DNA of 64,000 nucleotides from Monoplex corrugatus (lineage: Eukaryota; Mollusca; Gastropoda; Littorinimorpha; Ranellidae): assembly GCA_030674185.1 (NCBI GenBank), contig JAPXFY010000016.1, positions 40,077,466-40,141,465 on the forward strand, in the 5' to 3' direction. The notes beneath the pieces are model-generated. The model did not search any database and was not told the DNA's origin. It saw nothing but the letters and a program-made list of their open reading frames with translations. The translations under genes were made by a program, and so were the position numbers. Shown in pieces: positions 48,501-57,500 of the stretch (the stretch's first letter is position 1; every line of letters begins with the position of its first letter).

Positions 48501-51500
48501 GTAGTACTGTTTTACATAGAAACATATCTTTAAATGTGTTACATGCATTGCTGTGTTCCTTTGTGTGTTGCTTTTGAGGGTAATTCAGGTACTTCGCAAT
48601 TTTATAATTATTCTATTTTCTGTGTGTACAGTGTAAAGCCAGCCGTATTTGATCTGTTCCTGGCCCTGGGCATTGCGGCTTACTTGGCTGTCATCTACCT
48701 GTGTGCCATGGTGAGGCATGCGTCTGTGCATAGGGCTCTGTTCTGTCTGTCTACATGTACTGTCTCTATCTTCATCTGTCTCTTGTTTCTGTCTCTTTGT
48801 GGGGTTTTTTTTTTTTTTGTCTCATTGTCTGTCGCTTTGTTTGTGCAGTCTGTCTGGCAGTGGGTATTGTCACTTAACTGGCCAGAATTTGCCTGTGTTC
48901 CACAGTGAGTCCACTGCCCTTACACAGAACTGTACTTGTGTCTGTCTTTACAGACTTAGGGCAGTAGGCTACAGTGTGTAGACTATAGTCTTCACCTGGG
49001 TGTACTTCATTCTGTTGTCATTTGTCCTCTTCCTTAGTTTGCCTTCTGTCGTAAATTAGTGTCTGTTCTTGTCTTTTGGTAACTTAGTACCAAGTCACTT
49101 TTACCCATTTACTGCCCACCTCATGTCTATCACAGTGTCATTTTTCTGCTTCCCTATCGCCTGTAACCATGGCTACCACAAGGTATTTTTGTCATGGAAA
49201 TTTCAGAAAACTAGAAGGAGATTAGAGGACAATTACATCCCCTGATTTGGTTGCTGTGTACTGGGTGTCCAGTTCACTCAACTAACCTTGATCAATTAAC
49301 AGATTCAAGATGGCGGACCAACATTGGATTTTGACATGTAGGCTTGTTTTCAAGTGCTGTAGTGTTTTAGAAGTTTTAGCAGAGGTTCCGTATGATCAAG
49401 ATAGTGATGATTAAGACTTAAAAGGATTAAATGAAAGTGATTCTGACAAAGAGGACTTAGACTACAATTAATACCACCCTTTTTTGTCTGAGGTTGTGGA
49501 TGATGTGTCAACCAGAAGTTTGAGCCTGGCGAAACTGCTGAAAAATTGGGATTTAAAAGGATGTTGAATAACATGTTTCTGATGTTGCTGAAGATCCAAA
49601 ACCTATTTGTAGCATAGTTCTGTACCCCTTCTGTCATGAGAGGTCATGGTAAAGGTAGTGGCAGGAGTAGGGGCTCCAAAGATGAAGAATGAGAGGGCCT
49701 GATGAGGGGTGTGGTTTCAACAGTCTGACCTCATCTGTAATTCGAGGGTTGACAGTCAGAACCCAGTATCTCACTTTTTTGTCAATTTTCACTTTTTTTA
49801 TTCTGAACTGTTGCTTTTGATGTGATCTTTCACTTGGTGGACTTTGTTTTTGCCATGATATTGATTTTTGATGTTATCAATAAAACCAAAAACCAGTATC
49901 TCAAAATGTAGATATAGCCTATCTCTGAAAACCCAGTTAAAAATCATCTCCTGAAAACTGTCAGAAAATCAAGATACTTGGTTCTGGTTGTCAACCTCAA
50001 AATTTAATGGAAAGTTGCTGATGTGCAGTTTCTCTTTTCCCTTGATAACTCGAAGATGCTATCCCCTAATGATCTTGGATATGACCAGCTGTACAAGATC
50101 TGGTCTGTACTGGACTACTTGCATTAGAAATTCCAGGTGGTGTTCGTGCCAAAGCAAATATGTGTGGATGGAAGTTTGTAACTCTGGAAAGGTAGGCTGA
50201 TATTCTGCCAGTATGTTCTATTGAAGGAGAAGAGTGGCAGAATTGTTCATATGTTCACCTGCCAATAACTAAAATCACGGTTTAATTACACATACTATAC
50301 CGTGGCTCACTAATGCAATAAGCGGCAGCGATTTGCCATTCCTGCCTCATAAACAATAAAGTCCGAAGGGACCATAACTCTGAGAGTATCCATGTCTTGC
50401 GCATGCGCATGTGCTCTTCCTCTTTTCTCGGCAGCCATCTTCCACCTCGCCTCGTACTCTCTGAGCAGCTAAGTATTTTTCGATTTCGCTACGCGATCGA
50501 TCGATTCTCGTTGCTGTTTTTGTGTCTTGCCTATGTTTTCGTTTAAGGGAGAAACTTATGTGAAGCGATTGGGTGGTAAAGCGAGGGTTAAGAAGATTTC
50601 GTCCGCCGAATTCTCCAACCCACAGACCGGTTCGACCGGCGCACCAAAACCCGCTCTCTCTTCATCTTTGTCTCTCCCTTCTACGTCTTCTCTCTCTCAC
50701 TCTCTCGAGTCATCGCAACTCAGCTACGGTTCTGTTGCGGTGACCATGAGCCCTCAACTCAGCTGCAGCTCAGTTGACTTTTCGTCATTTTGCGGCCTTC
50801 ACACTGCCCATCACAGTTATCGACTTAACTGCGGTTCTGTCGATTCTGTGCTCGCCCCCTTCGTACAGCTCAACTCCGGTTCTGCTGATACTGTTTCAGC
50901 CCCTATGGCTGAAGGGCGACTTGGGTATGGGTCTCCTTCGGGAGGCAGGAAGGCCAGCACTTTGACTGAAACTGGCTCACCCCCTGGTTCGCCAGGCGGG
51001 ACACCCCCTGGTTCGCCAGGGGGGCCAAGGGAGGCAACCCACCTATTACGGGCGTCAGATCGTCGATCCGCCCCGGTTGCCTCCCTTCCTTCCCCGCAGC
51101 CTGCTGTTGCCCCCGCCCCAACCTCTGTCCCATTCCGGACAGAGCACTTGGGCGCCTTGGCAAATACCAAGCGACCCATGGCGGGCTGGCACCTCTCTGT
51201 CCCCTTCCGGACAGAGCACTTGGCCACCTTGGCAAATGCCAAGCGGCCCCCAGCAGGCTGGCCCTTTGGGCACTGGGGAACCCCTGACCCACGGGGACCA
51301 TTACCCGCGGGCGTCAGACCATAGGTCCGCCCCGGCTGGTCATCATAACTCAACTACGGTTCTGTTGCCATGACCACGAGCCCTCAACTCAGCTGCGGCT
51401 CTGTTGACTTCTTGTCATTTTGCGGCCTTCACACTGCCCCTCACGGTAATCGACTCGGCTGTGGCTCTGTCGATTCCGTACTCACCCTCTCAGTACAGCT

Positions 51501-54500
51501 CAACCCCGGTTCAGCTGCTACTGTTTCAGCCCCTATGGCTGAAGGGCGACACGGGTATGGGTCTCCTTTGGGAAGCAGGAAGGCCAGCACCTTGACAGAA
51601 AATGGCTCACCCCCTGGTTAGCCAGGCGGGATGCCCCCTGGTCGCCAGGCGGGCCAAGGGAGACAATCCCCCTATTACGGGCGTCAGATCATAGATCCGC
51701 CCAGGTTGTCTCCCTCCCTGCAGCCTGCTTGTGCCCTCAACGCAGCTGCGGCTCTGAAAAAGGCTCACCCCCTGCTTAGCCAGGTGGGTCATGGGTGAAA
51801 ACACCCCCTGCCGCGGGCGTCAGACCGAGGTCCGCCCTGGCTTGGTCATCACAACTCAACTATGGTTTTGTTGCCATGACCACGAGCCCTCAACTCAGCT
51901 TCGGCTCTGTTGACTTTTTGTTATTTTGCGGCCTTCAAACTGTCCCTCACAGTAATCGACTCAGCTGCGGTTCTGTCGATTCCGTACTCGCCCCCTCCAT
52001 ACAGCTCAACCCCGGTTCAGCTGCTACTGCTTCAGCCCCTATGGCTGAAGGGCGACACGGGTACGGGTCTCCTTTGGGAGGCAGGCAGGCCAGCACTTGG
52101 GCAGAAAATGGCTCACCCCCTGGTTCGCCAGGCGGGCCAAGGGAGACAACCCCCCTATTACAGGCGTCAGATCGTAGATCCGCCCAGGTTGTCTCCTTTC
52201 CTCCCCTGCAGCCTGCTTGTGCCCCCGCTCCAACCTCTTGTCCCATCCGGACAGAGTGCTTGGTCGCCTTGGCAAATGCCAAGCGACCCACTGCAGGCTG
52301 GTACATCTCTGTCCCATTGTGGACAGAGCGCTTAGTCGTCTTGGCAAATGACAATCGACCCCCAGCAGGCTGGCCCCTTGGGCACTGGGGATCCGGGGAC
52401 TCCATCGGCTCAGCCCATGACGCCTCCCATGGCACCGTACATGGCGCCATGGCAGCACTTCCCATCTATGGGATTTCCCCTTGCCTCGTTTGTAGGGTAT
52501 ACTTGGTGGCCCTGCTTTATGCCCGGCGCCCCACCCACGCAGGCGTCTGCCCTGACCACCACTCTGGATCCCCCCCCCCCCCCCCCCCCCAGGTCGGATT
52601 TATCCCCAAGGGGGCCTCCCCGGGGCTTCTGACCCCAGTCCGTTGGAGTTTGCCCACACTTGGGCACTCCACAGTCCATCGCCTCCTCTGTAGGCGGGCC
52701 GGGAGTACACTGACTCCACAGCCCCAGCCTCCCCTTTCCTAAAAGAGTCAGGCTCGGTGGCTGACTCGGTGATGTGAGGGGCACTGAGGCACAGGACATC
52801 CTTCCAGGCTCTGTGCCCGACTTCCTTGGAGCTCTGGCTTACGGGAAATTCCTGAGGCCAGAGAAACTCCCTTTCCACAGAGTGGCCCTCACGGTCCATG
52901 AGGCCATTCCAGAGTCGCCACTCTCCCTCATACAGGATAACCTCCTCTTAGCGCAAGAGAGGTCTCAGGCCCAGCAGCGGCATATCTCCCTCTCGCAGCG
53001 CTGCCTGGCAACTGGGAGGAGACTGCCAGGAGGGGTCTGGAAGTGGATCCAGTGGTGGATTCCTTCTTGGGTGCGGTCTGGTGTCCGCTCTTCAGGACCC
53101 AGACTACGAGCCCGCTTCTCTCCGTCAGTCACCTGTCTCTCCCACAATGGTTGCTTCCATTCACTCCATGGTGGAAAGAGCTCAAGCACTCAACCAATGC
53201 CCTTCGCCAGATTGTATCTCAATTCAGTCCTGTCAAGGCCAAATGCAGTACTCTTACCATCTTTGGTCACCCGCTCTTCATCTGCCAGAGCTTCCTCGAG
53301 AGCTGTGCCACTTAGGTCTGGTTCCCTCTTCGGGACCCACGTGCAGGCTACTATTAAGAGTCAGGACGAAATCAGGAGGGACCTCGCCCTTCGGTCTGGT
53401 CCCGCTTGCCCCGCGGCAAAGCGCCCTGCTCCGGCGGCTCCCCCACCTTCCAGGGGCCTCCACAGGAGACATTTTGCGCCTCCCTCAGCCCCAAAGGGGC
53501 TAGGGCAAGCAAACCCCCCCCCCCCCCACACGCAATCCTGTGGGCAGTCTGTCCCGACACATAGACACTTTCAGATGGAAACCCCCTAGGTCCATCTGTG
53601 ATGCCTTGCTCCCGGACGACTGGGGGATTTCCATTGATCTCAGAGATGCGTATTCCCATCTCTTTATTCACCTAAGGGACAGGACGTACCTCCAATTCGT
53701 TTCGAGGAACCGATTCTTCCAGTTCAGGCCTTTTCCCCAGGTTGCTTGGGACCAATCATCAGTGAGCAAATGGCACTCCCGGTCCCGGTTAGCCCAGGGA
53801 GTCCATATCACACACCCCCTCCTCAGCGGACTTGTTCATCGGATGCGTCCTAATCCGGGTGGAGGGGCCTACGTGGGCCTGCTAACAACAGCAGGTCAAT
53901 GGTCACAAGACCTCCTTTCCTGTCACATCAACATTCTGGAACTGGAGGCAGTTTTTTCAAGCCCCCAGAGACTTTCTCCCCTTTCTTAAGGGAAAACATG
54001 TTTGCATCGACACGGACAACACTACTATGGCTCGTTACATCAACAAGCAAAGGGGCGCTCGCTCCCATTCCTTGTCTCGGAGAGCGGAACAGCTTCCACT
54101 CTGGTGTGTAGAACAGTCTTTCAGATCTCAGCGATGCATGTCCCGGGAAAGATGAACATACTTGCGGCCTCCGTCCGCAGCTCCCACACGATTCTTCCCT
54201 TAGAACAGGCACTGGTCTGTGCAGTTCTGCAGCCAGTGTGGGCAGCATGGTCCAATTCACAAGTGGACCTGTTTGCCACCAGATTCCACCGCCGCCTTCA
54301 TCTGTAGGTCTTTCCAGTCCCAGATCCTTTGGCTTGGCCCGTGGATGCTCCGTCATCCCACGGTCAGTCCTGTCGGGCTACGCCTTCCCTCCGTTCCCCT
54401 AACTGGGAAAGTTCCGCGGAAGGTCCGGGCAGACTCTGCCACGATGGTTCTCGTGGCGCCTTGATGGCCTGCCCAAACATGGTTTCCGGAACTGCTGCAT

Positions 54501-57500
54501 CTGTTCCATGTGCCTCCAATAAAACACACTGTCACAGGCCGGTCCTTGCTTCAACCAAGGTCACGCATTCTGCACAGCAATCCGGAGGCTCTAAACCTTC
54601 CTGCTTGACTGCTGTGCAGGCCTCAATGTCTCCATTAGGCTTGTCCCCGGCAGTGATCGGCCCTGTGGTGCAAGCACACAGACCGGACACTCAGGGAACG
54701 TATAGTGCCCACTGACACAGTTGGCCTTCTGGGAGCTCCTCAACTTTCCAGTCACCCCCGCGCTCGCAGTGGGCCAACTACCACGGCCTTCTTCGTCGGG
54801 GAAAAAACCTTTTGTCCTCCTCAGTGAACGGGCAGTCCTTCATTAGTCCTCGCGGACAATCCTGTCCTGCTGGATATTGTCCGTAGGGCTTCCCTTCGGG
54901 AAGCCTGACTCCCCGCGGCACCCGGCCAGGATCTCCTTCTCGTCCTCTCCTCCCTGGGACTTTCGCCTTAACGAGCCCATCAGGGAGTGTTCTCCCAACT
55001 TCCTCTCATTTCGGACGGCTTTCTACTCACTCTAGCATTGGGGAGGCACTGTAGCGAAGTGCACGCTCTTGGTGGACTCCCCGGGGATGTTGTTTTGAAC
55101 CGGAGGGCTCAATGTCTCTCCGCCTACTCCCGGACTTCTTGGCCAAGAACCAGTCGCCAGGTTCTCCTACTCTATCTCCATTCATCCCCTGACAGTCTAT
55201 CCTTGCTCCAGATGACGAAATCTTCTCGCCAGAAGCAGCACCACCTGTTTCTCCTCTTACAACAAAGTTATAAGAAGGCCATTAGCCACGCATCCCCCTC
55301 TCGATGGCTGTGAAACAGGCCGGGGCTCAGATTCGGCTGTTTTCTCCCTGAGGCCCCATGAGATTGGAGCATGGGCCTTGTCACTGGCGTTCACTCAGGG
55401 CCAGCCCCCTGAGTGTCTTGGACACCACGCATTGGCGTTCTCTGGGCACGTTCATTCCATCCTACCGGCACGATGTATACCGTCTGCGCGACGATGGATC
55501 TAGGGGTATCGCTTCCGCTGTGGTGGCTCAACACCCCATCTCTGCTGCACGCCCTGACTTGTCTCATTCCTCCAGGCGTTAACCAGGTAAGCCCTCCTTC
55601 CGGGTAGTGCTATTCTGCATTAGTGAGCCACGGTATAGTATGTGTAATTAAAAGGAAATTTTCCTTCTAAAATTACGTTTAATCTAACATACTTACCGTG
55701 GCTCACGCAGAGTCCCTCCCGTCCTCCCCGCCTTCCTGGTTCCTTCCGTTCACAGTCAGGGTCTTGGTTTCCTTGAAAAGAGGAAGAGCACATGCGCATG
55801 CGCAAGACATGGATACTCTCAGAGTTATGGTCCCTTCGGACTTTATTGTTTATGAGGCAGGAATGGCAAATCGCTGCCGCTTATTGCATTAGTGAGCCAT
55901 GGTAAGTATGTTAGATTAAACGTAATTTTAGAAGGAAAATTTCCTTTCCAGGGTTTGCACCCTATAGGTGCCTTGACTTTTCTCCTCATTTTGAACGGAA
56001 AATTGAGCTGAACCTCTAGTAGTTCAGAAGGGGATGAAAAACGAGTCAGACCCGTGTGCCTTCTGGCTGCGCATGCTAAAGATCCCATCATAGCAGTTGA
56101 AAATCATGAAGAGCAGGGCATTGCCCGGCTGCCTTGATATGAAACATTGGAGAGATAGGTTGATTTCCCAGGTCCCACCCTTTGAAGACCATTAATCTTC
56201 TTGCCTTTCTGAAGTCTTGGTAAAAAAAATGTGAATATGAATTTGAAGCGAGGGAGAGGGGATGGACGCCACCCTTGTTGTGCTAGCTCCAGGAAAAGTT
56301 GAGGTCTCTGCCACCTAACTCCCCTCTCCTAGGACCTCAGGACCTGGCCAGCTCATGGGTTTATGTGCAAGCTTAAGGCTTGTGCTGTGGTCTTTCTGGA
56401 TCTTCTCCATGACATGGCACCTGTGATGTTAGTGCATATGGAATTCATTCTGAGCGCGAGAACATCATCTTGAGAAATTGAAACTGAAACTGAAACTCCA
56501 TTGAAGCATGCCAGTTTGGCATCAGAGTGTACCTGTGCTGCAATCTGATGGTGGCATAAAAAAATGGTGGCTTCAAGGTACTACACTGGTAAGGAGGACC
56601 TGGTCAGCAAGGTGCAGCCTGTTGTTGAAACTGTGTTTTATCTTCTGCAGTGTTTTTATCTTCTTAGTATATGTGCCTGTGTTCAGAAACTGTCTATTCA
56701 TGGGTGTGATCAAACTGTGTGCTGCCAATGGAAATAAAAAATGATCAGATTTTGAAATAATGCTGAGTTTTTGTTTCCCTATCTTGCCTACACCAAATAA
56801 GATCAGCCACAAAAAGCCCTGTAGAGTGTGTTGAAAGAAGCTGAGGATTAGGTGTGATTTGCAGTATTGCTGGCCATTCTTTCCCTTTATACCTGGACTG
56901 TGTTGCCCCTGTTGATTTAAGGGTCACACACGGATTAACAGTTATGTTCAGTACTATGAACCAGGAAAAAACACGAAAATAGATTCAGAATGCGCATTTA
57001 ATATAACCAGACTTGTCTTGTCTTGTCTTGTCTTGTCTTGCCTTGTCTTGTCTTGTCTTGTCTGGTTGTATTAAATACACACTGATTCTTTTTTGTGTTT
57101 TTTCTGGTTCCTGTTTGCTTGAACGCGGGCAGTCACATTTGTTTTGGATTCTGTACTATGAATTTCAGATATTTCTTTTGACATTTATTTTACTCTAGAA
57201 ACAGTTTGGGGATTTTTTTGTGTGTGTTTTAAGTGCTGCAGTGTGTGAATGTTCCAAAGCTGTCATTTTTGGGGGGAAAAGATTATTATATCAGCTTTTT
57301 TCAGACTATTTATAAACAAAATGAGATTGTTTTAATATCACATCATAACCAAGGGTACAAGGAAAAAAACGTAAAAAATCTAAGAAATATCTCAATAAAT
57401 GAATGAGCAGTGAACAGATTAGTGAACTTATTGAAGAAGAAGAAGAAGAAGAAATATGTCCCTCTATACTTGGACTGTAGTACCCCCGGTAATGTATGGA

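Larger units (their letters stand above)
50281..55947 (+). mobile_element. DIRS1-type tyrosine-recombinase retrotransposon, structurally complete, ORFs broken
   Basis: 5667 bp in NCLN intron 12. It has inverted terminal repeats (50299-50427 and 55775-55903) and an internal complementary region (55616-55706) whose halves are the complements of the two outer ends, the defining architecture of the DIRS1 group. Coding remnants in order are a gag-like ORF with a triplicated module, RT start, RNase H and tyrosine recombinase, all plus strand. I see no target-site duplication, as expected for recombinase insertion. The methyltransferase domain known from some DIRS elements was not recognised. RT lacks its catalytic box and the recombinase HxxR is altered, so the copy is non-autonomous. 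Confidence 0.93.

Noticed and set aside
52774..53589. 271-codon ORF as an independent host gene
   Set aside because: It lies between DIRS gag and RT, shares the DIRS codon style and ends inside the DIRS RT start, so it is part of the element.
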